Shown: one piece after another, positions 55,980 through 64,000 of the stretch
Numbering within the stretch: position 1 is the first letter of the stretch
Layout of the letters: every line of letters begins with the position of its first letter
Assembly: GCF_900101545.1 (NCBI RefSeq)
Contig: NZ_FMZU01000002.1
Span: 186,001 to 250,000 of the forward strand
DNA length: 64,000 nt
DNA from: Variovorax sp. CF079
GTDB lineage: Bacteria; Pseudomonadota; Gammaproteobacteria; Burkholderiales; Burkholderiaceae_C
Direction: 5' to 3'
Translations under genes and position numbers: made by a program
Notes under the pieces: generated by a model
The model's database searches: none
What the model saw: the letters and a program-made list of their open reading frames with translations, nothing else
What the model was told of the DNA's origin: nothing

Positions 55980-57290
55980 ATGAAAGTGATCGTTCTGGGC
56001 GGCGGTGTCATCGGTGTCACGACCGCCTATTACCTGGCCCGTGCCGGCGCGGAAGTGACGCTCGTCGATCGGCAGAGCGGCCCCGCGGAAGAAACCAGCT
56101 TCGCCAACGCCGGCCAGGTGTCGCCCGGCTATTCCACGCCCTGGGCCGCGCCGGGCATTCCCTTCAAGGCCCTGAAGTGGATGTTCCAGAAGCACGCGCC
56201 GCTCTCGATCCGGCCCGACGGCAGCCTGTTCCAGTTGCGCTGGATGGCGGCCATGCTGAAGAACTGCTCGCCCGAGCGCTATGCGGTCAACAAGGAACGC
56301 ATGATGCGCGTGGCTGAATACAGCCGCGACTGTCTGCGCGAGTTGCGCGCCGAAACCGGCATCCGCTACGAGCATCGCACCCAGGGCACGCTGCAGCTGT
56401 TCCGCACGCAGGCCCAGCTCGACGCCGTGCAACGCGACGTGGCCGTGCTGCAGGAGTGCGGCGTTCCCTACCAGTTGCTCGATCGCAGCCAGCTGGCGAC
56501 GGTCGAGCCGGCGCTGGCGCGCACGGGCGACCTGCTGGCCGGCGGCCTGCGCTTGCCGAATGACGAGACCGGCGACTGCCACCTGTTCACGCGCGGACTG
56601 GCCGACGTCGCGCGCGGGCTGGGTGTGGATTTCCGTTTCGAACAAGACGTCGAAGGGCTCGCCACCGAAGGCGGCCGCATCACCGGCGTGCGCCTCGCCG
56701 GCCCGGCGCGCGAAGTGCTCACGGCCGATCGCTACGTGCTCGCCTTCGGCAGCTATTCGCGCGACTTCGCAGCCAAGCTGGGCCTGGACATCCCGGTCTA
56801 CCCGGTCAAGGGCTATTCGATGACCGTACCGCTCGTCGACCCGGCCGCGGCGCCGCAGTCCACCGTGCTCGACGAGACCTACAAGGTCGCCGTCACGCGC
56901 TTCGACGACCGCATCCGCGTCGGCGGCATGGCCGAGCTCGGCGGCTTCGACCTGCGCCTGAACCCGCGCCGGCGCGAGACGCTGGAGCGGGTGATCACCG
57001 ACCTGTTCCCCTGCGGCGACCTGCCGCGCGCCACTTTCTGGACCGGCCTCAGGCCGATGACGCCCGACAGCACGCCGATCGTCGGTGCCACGCCGTATGC
57101 CAACCTGTTCCTCAACACCGGCCACGGCACGCTGGGTTGGACCATGGCCTGCGGCTCGGGCAAGCTGGTGGCCGACCAGGTGATGGGGCGGCGGCCCGAC
57201 ATCCGCACCGACGGCCTGGCGATGGACCGCTACCTTTCGCCCGCGCCGCGTGGTCCTGTCGGCGCGTTGCCGAGCGGCGCCTCGGCCTGA
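55980..57290 (+). CDS. dadA: D-amino acid dehydrogenase small subunit
   Basis: 436 residues with FAD motif [17 protein letters not shown] at residues 8-24 and DadA signatures [37 protein letters not shown] and [15 protein letters not shown]. It oxidises D-amino acids (mainly D-alanine) to keto acids, delivering electrons to the respiratory chain at the inner membrane. ATG 55980 is at the conserved start. No alanine racemase gene follows; a FadR-type regulator gene begins 69 bp later. Confidence 0.94.
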   Translation: MKVIVLGGGVIGVTTAYYLARAGAEVTLVDRQSGPAEETSFANAGQVSPGYSTPWAAPGIPFKALKWMFQKHAPLSIRPDGSLFQLRWMAAMLKNCSPERYAVNKERMMRVAEYSRDCLRELRAETGIRYEHRTQGTLQLFRTQAQLDAVQRDVAVLQECGVPYQLLDRSQLATVEPALARTGDLLAGGLRLPNDETGDCHLFTRGLADVARGLGVDFRFEQDVEGLATEGGRITGVRLAGPAREVLTADRYVLAFGSYSRDFAAKLGLDIPVYPVKGYSMTVPLVDPAAAPQSTVLDETYKVAVTRFDDRIRVGGMAELGGFDLRLNPRRRETLERVITDLFPCGDLPRATFWTGLRPMTPDSTPIVGATPYANLFLNTGHGTLGWTMACGSGKLVADQVMGRRPDIRTDGLAMDRYLSPAPRGPVGALPSGASA

Positions 57291-57304
57291 GCCTTCGGGT
57301 TTTT
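57286..57304 (+). terminator. Weak candidate terminator after dadA
   Basis: CCTGA and TCGGG can form a 5-bp stem around a GCCT loop overlapping the dadA stop codon, followed by TTTTTCC. Short stem, so confidence is low. Confidence 0.35.
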
Positions 57305-57328
57305 CCGTAGAGGGATAGCCTGGATGCG

Positions 57329-57357
57329 CCGTGGTTTTGCCGCTGGTAAAACCACGG
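57329..57357. promoter_or_regulatory. Operator-like inverted repeat just before the FadR-type gene
   Basis: CCGTGGTTTTGCC and GGTAAAACCACGG form 13-bp arms (12 matching) around GCT. Inside the right arm, TGGTAAAACCA (57344-57354) fits the TnGTnnnACnA consensus of FadR-type GntR regulators. The repeat ends 1 nt before the start codon, as expected for autoregulation; an attenuating hairpin is also possible. Confidence 0.6.
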
Positions 57358-57358
57358 C

Positions 57359-58138
57359 ATGACAAGAAAGATCCAGCCGCCCACGATCACGCGGACGCAA
57401 GAGGCCGAAGGCACCGGCTTCTCCAAGGTGTTCGCCTTCCTGCGCGACAAGCTGCTCGAAGGCAGCATCCGTTCGGGAGATCGGCTGGTGCCCGAACGCG
57501 AACTCGCGCTGCAGCTGGGCGTGAGCCGGCCCATCGTGCGCGAGGCGCTGCGCGCGCTGTCGATGATGGGCGTGGTCGAGATCCGCGAGCGCGTGGGCAC
57601 CATCGTCCGCAAGCCCGACGTGTCGGTGCTCGGCGACTTCTTCGCGTTCTCGATGGCGCAGCAGGCCGATATCGTGGACGACGTGATGCAGGCGCGCATC
57701 GCGATCGAGGTGCAGGCCGTGCGCCTGGCCTGCCGGCACGCATCGACATCCGACCTGGAGCGCATCGCCGCGGCGGTCGACCGGATCGAGGCGACAGTCG
57801 ACGACTCCGAAGAGGGCAGCCGCGCCGACTACGAGTTCCACACCGCATTGGTGCGGGCAAGCCGCTCCGAGACCTTGATGCAGCTGTATGCCGCGATGTC
57901 GACGCTCCTGATGCGCTCGCACCATGAGCGCCGCGACGTGGTCGGCGGCGATCCGGCGGTCAAGCAGTACCTGGTCGAAGACCATGCGCGCATCTTTCAG
58001 GCGCTCGTCGCGCGCGACGAAGACCGGGCCGACCAGGTGCTGCGCAAGCACTTCAGCATCGGCGACGAATACCGGCGCAAGGCCGCCACCGGGCCTGCCG
58101 CGCGCGGCCGGCCGCCGACGCGCGAGGAGGTGGCGTGA
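57359..58138 (+). CDS. FadR-type GntR-family regulator
   Basis: 259 residues. Winged helix at about 25-85 (PERELALQLGVSRPIVREAL, the PxRxLAxxxGVSRxxVREAL motif; VEIRERVGTIV wing) then an FCD domain (DYEFHTALVRASRSETL with the metal-binding Asp and His). It heads the ABC importer operon, overlapping the first permease by GTGA, and has an operator-like repeat at its own start. Confidence 0.92.
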   Translation: MTRKIQPPTITRTQEAEGTGFSKVFAFLRDKLLEGSIRSGDRLVPERELALQLGVSRPIVREALRALSMMGVVEIRERVGTIVRKPDVSVLGDFFAFSMAQQADIVDDVMQARIAIEVQAVRLACRHASTSDLERIAAAVDRIEATVDDSEEGSRADYEFHTALVRASRSETLMQLYAAMSTLLMRSHHERRDVVGGDPAVKQYLVEDHARIFQALVARDEDRADQVLRKHFSIGDEYRRKAATGPAARGRPPTREEVA

Positions 58139-58815
58139 TCGATTTCGACTTCGGGGTCGTGCTCGAACGCTGGCCGCTGTTCGTCGAGGGCGCGTGGCTG
58201 ACCGTGCGCCTGGCATTGGTCGCCACGCTCTCGGGCTTTGCGATCGGCACGCTGTGCGCGGCCGGCAGGCGAAGCAGCCACCGGCTGCTGGCGCGTGCCT
58301 GCGGCGCCTATGTGGAACTGATCCGCAACACGCCGCTCCTGGTCCAGATCTTTCTCGTCTACTTCGGCCTGTCGAGTCTCGGCCTGTCGCTGTCGGCGTT
58401 CACCGTCGCGGTGATCGCGCTCGCGGTCAATGCCGGCGCCTATGCGACGGAAATCATGCGCGCCGGTTTCGATTCGGTGAACCGCAGCCAGATCGAGGCT
58501 GCCGAATGCCTCGGGCTCTCGCGGCTGCAGGTGTACTGGCACGTCGTGCTGCTGCCCGCGATGGAACGCGTGTACCCGGCGCTGACCAGCCAGTTCGTGC
58601 TGCTGATGCTGGCCTCGTCGATCTGTTCGCAGATCTCGGCCGAAGAGCTCACCGCGATCGCCAACCACGTGCAGTCGGACACCTACCGGCCTTTCGAGAC
58701 CTTCATCCTCGTCGGCGCCGCCTACATCCTGCTGTCGCTGCTGATGCGCCTCGGCTTCTGGGGTCTGGGCGCGCTGCTGTTCCCGCGCCGCCGCAGACTG
58801 GGCACCGCGCTGTGA
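58135..58815 (+). CDS. Polar amino acid-type ABC importer permease 1
   Basis: 226 residues, HisMQ/GlnP family: AYVELIRNTPLLVQIFLVYF, and the EAA loop QIEAAECLGLSRLQVYWHVVLP. The start is GTG 58135 overlapping the regulator stop. Forms the channel with the permease at 58815. Confidence 0.92.
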   Translation: MIDFDFGVVLERWPLFVEGAWLTVRLALVATLSGFAIGTLCAAGRRSSHRLLARACGAYVELIRNTPLLVQIFLVYFGLSSLGLSLSAFTVAVIALAVNAGAYATEIMRAGFDSVNRSQIEAAECLGLSRLQVYWHVVLLPAMERVYPALTSQFVLLMLASSICSQISAEELTAIANHVQSDTYRPFETFILVGAAYILLSLLMRLGFWGLGALLFPRRRRLGTAL

Positions 58816-59516
58816 TGACCGGCACCGCGTTCAACGCCAACCACCTGCTGTTCCTGCTGCAGGGCGCCGGGTGGACCGCGATCCTCTCGCTCATCGCCTT
58901 CGTCGGCGGCGGGCTGTGCGCGTTCATCGTCGCGCTGGCGCGGGTCTCGCCCCATCGCTGGGTGCGCGCGGCGACGGGGCTGTGGGTCCAGCTGGTGCAG
59001 GGCTCGCCGCTCCTGGTCATCATGTTCCTGGCCTTCTTCGGGCTGCCGACCCTGGGCATCAAGGTCTCCGCACTCGCCGCGGCCGGCGTGTCCCTGACGA
59101 TCTACGTGTCGGCCTATCTCGGCGAGATCTGGCGCGGCGCCATCCAGGCGGTGCCGCGCGCGCAATGGGAGGCTGCGGAATGCCTGGCGCTCGGCCGCAC
59201 GCAGCGCATGTTCAAGGTCGTGCTGCCGCAGGCCGTGCGGCTGGCCACGCCGCCCACGGTCGGCTTCATGGTGCAGATCGTCAAGAACACCTCGCTGGCG
59301 TCGGTGGTCGGCTTCGTCGAACTCGCGCGCTCGGGGCAGATCATCAACAACTCGATCTTCGAGCCCTTCATCGTCTACCTCTTCATCGCGGCGATCTACT
59401 TCGCGCTGTGCTATCCGCTCTCGGTCTGGAGCCGCCGGCTCGAGCGCAGGGCCGTCGCGTCTCCCACTGCGGCGAAAGCCGTCTTCACCCATGACCCAGT
59501 CCTCGCCCAATCCTGA
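58815..59516 (+). CDS. Polar amino acid-type ABC importer permease 2
   Basis: 233 residues, same family: LWVQLVQGSPLLVIMFLAFF, EAA loop QWEAAECLALGRTQRMFKVV. ATG 58815 overlaps the preceding stop by 1 nt (TGATG). Its last 26 nt overlap the ATPase gene. Confidence 0.92.
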   Translation: MTGTAFNANHLLFLLQGAGWTAILSLIAFVGGGLCAFIVALARVSPHRWVRAATGLWVQLVQGSPLLVIMFLAFFGLPTLGIKVSALAAAGVSLTIYVSAYLGEIWRGAIQAVPRAQWEAAECLALGRTQRMFKVVLPQAVRLATPPTVGFMVQIVKNTSLASVVGFVELARSGQIINNSIFEPFIVYLFIAAIYFALCYPLSVWSRRLERRAVASPTAAKAVFTHDPVLAQS

Positions 59517-60252
59517 GTGCGCCGCGGCGCCGGTCGTGCGCCTGCACGACGTGCACAAGAGTTTCGGCGCGCTGAAGGTGCTCGAAGGCGTCGGCTTCGA
59601 AGTCGGCCGCGGCGAGGTCACGGCGATCATCGGCCGCAGCGGCTCCGGCAAGAGCACCGCACTGCGCTGCATCGATCGCCTGGAACGCATCGACAGCGGC
59701 GAGATCGTGGTCTGCGGCCATCGCGTCGACGCGGCCGGCGTCGACCTCAAGGCGCTGCGGCTCGATGTCGGCATCGTCTTCCAGAGCTACAACCTCTTTC
59801 CGCACCTGACCATCGAGCAGAACATCATGCTCGCGCCGCGCTCGGCCAAGGGCGTGGCCAAGCAGGCTGCGCGCACGCTCGCACACGAGGTGCTGGCCAA
59901 GGTCGGCCTTGCGGAGAAGGCGTCCTGCTATCCCGAGCAGCTCTCGGGCGGCCAGCAGCAGCGGGTTGCCATCGCGCGCTCGCTGGCGATGCAGCCGAAG
60001 GTGATGCTGTTCGACGAGGTGACCTCGGCGCTCGATCCGGAACTCACCGGCGAGGTGCTGCACGTCATCGAGGACCTCGCGGCCGGCGGCATGACCATGG
60101 TCATGGTCACCCACGAGATGGCGTTCGCGCGCAAGGTCGCAGATCAGGTGCTGTTCATGCACCGCGGCAGGGTTTGGGAGCGCGGCGGCCCCGAGATCCT
60201 GTCATCCCCGCAAACCGCCGAGCTTCGGCAGTTCGTGGCCAGCGAGCTCTGA
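59491..60252 (+). CDS. Polar amino acid-type ABC importer ATPase
   Basis: 253 residues, GlnQ/HisP family: Walker A GRSGSGKST near residue 48, VFQSYNLFPHLTIEQNI, signature LSGGQQQRV, Walker B VMLFDEVTSALDP (V where most members have P). MVTHEMAFARKVAD completes the pattern. It serves the two permeases upstream. Confidence 0.93.
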   Translation: MTQSSPNPECAAAPVVRLHDVHKSFGALKVLEGVGFEVGRGEVTAIIGRSGSGKSTALRCIDRLERIDSGEIVVCGHRVDAAGVDLKALRLDVGIVFQSYNLFPHLTIEQNIMLAPRSAKGVAKQAARTLAHEVLAKVGLAEKASCYPEQLSGGQQQRVAIARSLAMQPKVMLFDEVTSALDPELTGEVLHVIEDLAAGGMTMVMVTHEMAFARKVADQVLFMHRGRVWERGGPEILSSPQTAELRQFVASEL

Positions 60253-60291
60253 AGGCTGGCCTTCTTTCGAAAACATGGAGACAACACCGTC

Positions 60292-61083
60292 ATGAAGCCT
60301 TTCCGTTCACTGCCCACCCTGTTGGCCGCCGCCTGCCTCACGCTGGCGGCTGCCGCGCATGCCGACGTGCTCGACGACGTGATGAAGGCGAAGAAGATCC
60401 GCATCGCAACGGACTTCTCGATTCCACCGTCCGGCATGCTCGACAAGGACCTCAAGCCGACCGGCTCCGACGTCGAAACCGCGCAGCTGCTCGCCAAGGA
60501 CTGGGGGCTCGAACTGGAGTTCGTGCAGACCACCGGCGCCACGCGCATTCCGAACCTGCAGACCGGCAAGGCCGACATCGTGGTCTCGACGCTGTCGGTG
60601 ACCCCGGAGCGCCAGAAGGTCATCGACTTCTCGAAGCCGTATGCGGCGCTGGTCTCCGTCATCGGCGCGCGCAAGGATCTGGCGATCAAGGACTGGCCCG
60701 ACCTGAAGGGCAAGTCGGTCACCGTCACGCGCGGCACCACGCAGGACACCGAACTCACCCAGCTGGCGAAGGACAGGGACTTCAAGGTGGTGCGCTACGA
60801 CGACGATGCGACCATGGTCACCGCCGGCGTCAGCGGCCAGGCCGACATCGTCTCCACCTCGGTCACGATCATGAATCAGATCACCGCGAAGAACCCGCAA
60901 CGCCCGTTCGAGCAGAAGATCGTGCTGCGCAATCTCGATCTTGCCATCGGCGTCAAGAAGGGCGAGGAGCGCATGGTCGCCAAGCTCAACGAGTGGGTCA
61001 CGGCCAATCTCCAGAACGGCAAGCTCAACGCCATCTACAAGAAGTTCCACGGCAGCGATCTGCCCGCGAACATGCGTCCCTGA
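60292..61083 (+). CDS. Polar amino acid-type ABC importer substrate-binding protein
   Basis: 263 residues, signal peptide to AAAHAD (residue 24), then a type II binding fold (SBP_bac_3): KIRIATDFSIPPSGM, LQTGKADIVVSTLSVTPER, FSKPYAALVSVIGARKD. Where amino-acid binders usually have an Arg after the SxT loop, here ER at TPERQK is conserved. The ligand cannot be read from sequence; the following sugar-phosphate enzymes argue against a plain amino acid. Confidence 0.9.
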   Translation: MKPFRSLPTLLAAACLTLAAAAHADVLDDVMKAKKIRIATDFSIPPSGMLDKDLKPTGSDVETAQLLAKDWGLELEFVQTTGATRIPNLQTGKADIVVSTLSVTPERQKVIDFSKPYAALVSVIGARKDLAIKDWPDLKGKSVTVTRGTTQDTELTQLAKDRDFKVVRYDDDATMVTAGVSGQADIVSTSVTIMNQITAKNPQRPFEQKIVLRNLDLAIGVKKGEERMVAKLNEWVTANLQNGKLNAIYKKFHGSDLPANMRP

Positions 61084-61108
61084 TCATTCACAACCCGAAG
61101 AGGAATTC

Positions 61109-61558
61109 ATGCGTCTCGTCATCGGTTCGGACCACGCCGGCTGGGTGCTCAAAAGCGCTGTGGTCGACCACATCAGGAAGCTCGGCCACGAGGTCGTCGA
61201 CGTCGGCAGCCACGACGACCGACCGGTCGACTTTCCGGATGTGGCGCGCGCGGTGGCCGCCAAGATCGTCGCCGGCGAGGTCGAGCGCGGCATCATGGTG
61301 TGCGGCACCGGCGTCGGCGCGTCGATCGCCGCCAACAAGATGAAGGGTATCCGCGCGGCGGTCTGCCACGACGTGCATTCGGCGCACCAGTCGGTCGAGC
61401 ACGACGACGTGAACGTCATGTGCATCGGCGCGCAGATCGTCGGCCCCTGGCTCGCCGCCGACCTCGTCACCTCCTACCTGGGGGCGCGCTTCGCGGCGGA
61501 GGACGAGGATTTTCGCCGCCGCGTCGAGAAGCTCCACCAGATGGACGCCGAGTCTTGA
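61109..61558 (+). CDS. RpiB/LacAB-family sugar-phosphate isomerase
   Basis: 149 residues. SDHAGWVLKSAV at the start, Cys65 in MVCGTGVGASIAANK (catalytic base in RpiB), and CHDVHSAHQSVEHDDVNVM with the conserved His/Asp. The family isomerises ribose-5-P, allose-6-P, galactose-6-P and C4 sugar phosphates. AGAGGAA precedes ATG 61109. TTGA overlap with the kinase gene means the two act together; the real substrate is probably not ribose-5-P. Confidence 0.88.
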   Translation: MRLVIGSDHAGWVLKSAVVDHIRKLGHEVVDVGSHDDRPVDFPDVARAVAAKIVAGEVERGIMVCGTGVGASIAANKMKGIRAAVCHDVHSAHQSVEHDDVNVMCIGAQIVGPWLAADLVTSYLGARFAAEDEDFRRRVEKLHQMDAES

Positions 61559-62511
61559 ACTCCGACCACGCCACGCCCGAGGTCGTGGTGTTCGGCAGCC
61601 TCAACATGGACCTGGTGCTCCGTGTGCCGCGCGTGCCGGATGCCGGCGAAACCCTCGAGGCTCGTTCCTTCATGAGCAATCCGGGCGGCAAGGGTGCCAA
61701 CCAGGCCGTGGCGTGCGCGCGGCAGGGCGCCCGTGTGGCCATGGTCGGCCGCGTGGGCGACGACGCCTTCGGGCTTGCGCTGAAGGCCTCGCTCGAAGCC
61801 GACGGCGTGGATGCCCGCCATGTGGCCACCGATGCGGCGTCGACCGGCGTGGCCTTGATCATGGTCGACGACGGCGCGCAGAACCGCATTGCGCTGAGTC
61901 CCGGCGCGAACGCATCCGTCGGCACCGAAGACATCGGCCGGCTGCGCAGCGCTCTCGCGGCGGCGTGCATCCTGTCGCTGCAGCTCGAGGTTCCCATGCC
62001 GGCGGTGTGCGAGGCGGCGGCGATCGCGCACGCCGCCGGCTGCACGGTGGTGCTGAACCCGGCCCCTGCGCAGCCGCTGCCCGACGCGCTGTGGCCGCTC
62101 GTGGGCATCCTCGTGCTGAACGAAACAGAAGCCGCCATGTTGAGCGGCATCGCGGTCCGCGACACGGCGAGTGCCGCGCGCGCGGCCGATGCCCTGCGAC
62201 AACGCGGTCCGGCGCAGGTGATTCTCACGATGGGCGGCGACGGCGTCGTGGTCGCCAACGCCGACGGCTGCCGCCACTTCGCGGCCTTGGCAGTCCAGGC
62301 GGTCGACACCACGGCGGCCGGCGACACCTTCATCGGCGCGTTGTGTGCCGCGCTCGCGAACAAGGAATCCATCGATGCAGGCATCGCGCTTGGCATCCAG
62401 GCCGCGGCGCTCAGCGTGACGAAGGCGGGCGCGCAGGTGTCGATGCCGCATCGGCAAGACCTCGCGGCACTGCCTGCGGTTCCGCGGCCGAGTCCGGTGG
62501 CACTGGGCTGA
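61555..62511 (+). CDS. PfkB-family sugar kinase (ribokinase-like)
   Basis: 318 residues. GSLNMDLVLRVPRVPDAGET, NPGGKGANQAVACARQGA (sugar-binding loop at 44-50) and the anion-hole/catalytic segment DTTAAGDTFIGALCAAL with the base Asp; the usual DTTGAGD reads DTTAAGD. The start is taken as TTG 61555 within TTGA; GTG codons slightly inside the gene are alternatives but would remove the first beta strand. It should phosphorylate a sugar or polyol that the isomerase also handles. Confidence 0.88.
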   Translation: MNSDHATPEVVVFGSLNMDLVLRVPRVPDAGETLEARSFMSNPGGKGANQAVACARQGARVAMVGRVGDDAFGLALKASLEADGVDARHVATDAASTGVALIMVDDGAQNRIALSPGANASVGTEDIGRLRSALAAACILSLQLEVPMPAVCEAAAIAHAAGCTVVLNPAPAQPLPDALWPLVGILVLNETEAAMLSGIAVRDTASAARAADALRQRGPAQVILTMGGDGVVVANADGCRHFAALAVQAVDTTAAGDTFIGALCAALANKESIDAGIALGIQAAALSVTKAGAQVSMPHRQDLAALPAVPRPSPVALG

Positions 62512-62517
62512 TGCGGC

Positions 62518-63423
62518 TCAGGCCGCGGCCTCGGGCGACCGTCCCTCGATCAGCTTCACCAGCGTGTGCAGCACGCGATTGGCCGGCGTCGCGATGCCCA
62601 GCGCTTCACCCTTGCGCAGCACGTAGCCGTTGAGGTGGTCGATTTCGCTGCGTTTGCCGCGCGCCAGGTCCTGCGCGGTGGAGGAGAACTGGGTCGGCAT
62701 CGATTGCGCGATGCGCTCGACGGCGGCCCAGCTGTCGCCGGGCACGGTCACGCCGCTGGCCTCCGCCACGGCCAGGCATTCCTGCACCACGTCCCGCATC
62801 ACGGCGTCCACGCCGGCGCCCTGCACGAGCCGGCCGTAAGGCAGCTGTGAAATCGCAGACAGCGCGTTGTAGGCGCAGTTGAGGATCAGCTTGGCCCACA
62901 GCGCGCCCGCCACGTTGCCGGAGATCTGCGTCGGCACGCCGGCCTCGATGAAGAGGCGCGCGGCCTCATCGCTGCGGGGCGACGGCGCGATGACCAGCTC
63001 GCCGCGGCCGTGGTGCTTCACGTGGCCAGGCCCCGCCATCTCGGTGGCGACATACACCACCGTCGCCGCGACCTGCTGGCGCAGCGCCGCCTGCAGCCGG
63101 TCGGCGTTGTCGACGCCGTTCTGCAGCGTGAGCACCAGCGCATCCGGCATCAGGTGCGGACCCATCAGCGCGGCAGCGCTCTCGGTGTCGGTGGACTTGA
63201 CGCAGAACAGCACCAGCTGCGCGCCCTGCACGGCGCTGACTTCCGTGCTGGCCTCGATCGGCACATGCGCCTTGAAGGACTGCGTATCGAGCAGCAGGCC
63301 GTCGCGGCGTATCGCCTCGACGTGCTGCGCCCTGCCGATCAGCACTACCGAATGGCCGGCGCGCGCCAGCATGCCGCCGTAGTAGCAACCCACTGCGCCC
63401 GCACCCATCACCGCGATCTTCAT
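62518..63423 (-). CDS. panE: 2-dehydropantoate 2-reductase-like protein (ApbA/PanE family)
   Basis: 301 residues. NADPH motif GAGAVGCYYGGMLARAG at residues 8-24; LQNGVDN; and the catalytic lysine in GALWAKLILNCAYNALSAI. It reduces 2-dehydropantoate in pantothenate synthesis, or a similar keto acid, since several paralogues with other roles exist in these bacteria. Convergent with the kinase gene. Confidence 0.85.
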   Translation of the reverse strand: MKIAVMGAGAVGCYYGGMLARAGHSVVLIGRAQHVEAIRRDGLLLDTQSFKAHVPIEASTEVSAVQGAQLVLFCVKSTDTESAAALMGPHLMPDALVLTLQNGVDNADRLQAALRQQVAATVVYVATEMAGPGHVKHHGRGELVIAPSPRSDEAARLFIEAGVPTQISGNVAGALWAKLILNCAYNALSAISQLPYGRLVQGAGVDAVMRDVVQECLAVAEASGVTVPGDSWAAVERIAQSMPTQFSSTAQDLARGKRSEIDHLNGYVLRKGEALGIATPANRVLHTLVKLIEGRSPEAAA

Positions 63424-63561
63424 GACCTGCTCCGAAAAAGTCCTCCCTGCATGGTAGTGCCGTTGCGCCCATGACCTCCCACGTCATCGACCCGCGGCGC
63501 GCTCGCGGGGACCATTCATTCACCCCGCGCCGTTGCGGGCCCTGAACAGAAAGGAAACGCC

Positions 63562-63939
63562 ATGAACACCGCCGCCCCCGATGCCGCGCGCATTGCCGAA
63601 CACTACATCGCCGTCTGGAACGAGACCGACGCCGAGCGCCGCCTCGCGCTGCTCGAAACCCACTGGAGCGCCGACGCGCGCTACGTCGATCCGATCATGC
63701 AGGGCAGTGGCCGCGCGCAGATCAGCGCACTGGTCGGCGGCGTGCACCAGCGCTATCCGGGCTTCCGCTTCAGGCTCAAGGGCGAGGCCGATGCGCACGG
63801 CGACCACCTGCGCTTCTCGTGGACCCTGGGCCCGAGCGGCGCCGAAGACCTGATCGAAGGCACCGATTTCGTCCAGCTCCAAGCGGGCAAGCTGCAGTCG
63901 GTCACGGGCTTCCTCGACAAGGTGCCGGTCGGCGCCTGA
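63562..63939 (+). CDS. NTF2-like (SnoaL-type) protein
   Basis: 125 residues. HYIAVWNETDAERRLALLETHW and DARYVDPIMQGSGRAQIS fit the NTF2-like fold used by isomerases and small-molecule binding proteins. AAAGGAAA precedes ATG 63562. Function unknown. The 138-bp divergent region with panE holds no further gene. Confidence 0.82.
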   Translation: MNTAAPDAARIAEHYIAVWNETDAERRLALLETHWSADARYVDPIMQGSGRAQISALVGGVHQRYPGFRFRLKGEADAHGDHLRFSWTLGPSGAEDLIEGTDFVQLQAGKLQSVTGFLDKVPVGA

Positions 63940-63942
63940 GGC

Positions 63943-64000
63943 CTATTCGAGAATCGCGACGCCCTTGACCTGCGCATGCACGGCCGAGCCCACGCCAAGG
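63943..64000 (-). CDS. C-terminal end of a probable TOBE/Mop-domain protein (cut by window)
   Basis: Only 18 codons and the stop are present. The residues LGVGSAVHAQVKGVAILE resemble the last strand of a TOBE (Mop) domain, where V-x2-G-x2-V-x-A-x-F-K-A-x2-V-I-L is usual. If so, the gene would be another molybdate-related function (ModE-like regulator or molbindin). The fragment is too short for certainty. Confidence 0.4.
   Translation of the reverse strand, partial: LGVGSAVHAQVKGVAILE

Noticed and set aside
55980..57290. Reading the DadA-like gene as an Amadori deglycase of an opine system
   Set aside because: Its motifs fit ordinary DadA and it has its own divergent Lrp regulator, so it is kept as dadA; the link to the downstream operon is only raised as a hypothesis.

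Overview
The window is high-GC chromosomal DNA, very probably from a soil or plant-associated betaproteobacterium of the Comamonadaceae, with Variovorax or a close relative as my best guess. This is inferred from GC content and codon use, the gene arrangement (xdhAB next to an AzgA permease and a BMP/ABC importer, and a paaGIKABCDE operon), and an intergenic repeat at 8587-8665 of a type I associate with Comamonadaceae genomes. About 60 protein genes are supported. No rRNA, tRNA, CRISPR array, insertion sequence or prophage was seen, and genes are packed tightly, often overlapping by ATGA or GTGA.

Layout. 1-12.9 kb is a purine block: the end of xdhA, xdhB, a LysR regulator, an AzgA-type purine permease, a complete nucleoside/purine ABC importer (two-domain ATPase, two permeases, BMP lipoprotein) closed by a strong terminator, then a Rieske oxygenase and an adenine/adenosine deaminase. 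12.9-23.6 kb is mixed: a hypothetical gene, two MFS exporters each divergent from a LysR gene, a PPOX flavoprotein, a small secreted protein, an orphan BMP binding protein, a LysR/SDR divergent pair, and a coupled glycosyltransferase/acyltransferase pair. Guanine deaminase (23.8-25.0 kb) returns to purines.

25.0-38.6 kb is phenylacetate degradation. paaN and paaY are on the minus strand, and paaG-paaI-paaK-paaABCDE run on the plus strand from a shared control region with a TATAAT box and a TetR-like operator. They are followed by a branched-chain-type ABC importer in which the second permease is fused to an ATPase. 38.6-41.3 kb holds an IorAB-type molybdenum oxidoreductase. 41.5-46.8 kb has a membrane protein, a GntR regulator, a TRAP transporter and a DapA-family lyase, which look like one uptake and catabolic unit of unknown substrate. 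47.0-52.4 kb is a tungstate/molybdate unit (ModE/LysR-like regulator, tupBCA, an extra ModA-like binding protein), an O6-alkylguanine methyltransferase and a small SUOX-fold exported protein.

52.4-57.3 kb holds a decayed fragment of an Lrp gene, a large proline-alanine-rich lipoprotein, the intact Lrp gene and dadA. 57.4-62.5 kb is a tightly linked FadR regulator, polar-amino-acid-type ABC importer, RpiB-like isomerase and PfkB kinase, an unusual combination that may be an undescribed catabolic pathway. The window ends with a PanE-like reductase, an NTF2-like protein and the tail of a probable TOBE-domain protein. The recurring theme is scavenging of nitrogenous and aromatic small molecules with several molybdenum enzymes, matched by a local oxyanion importer.
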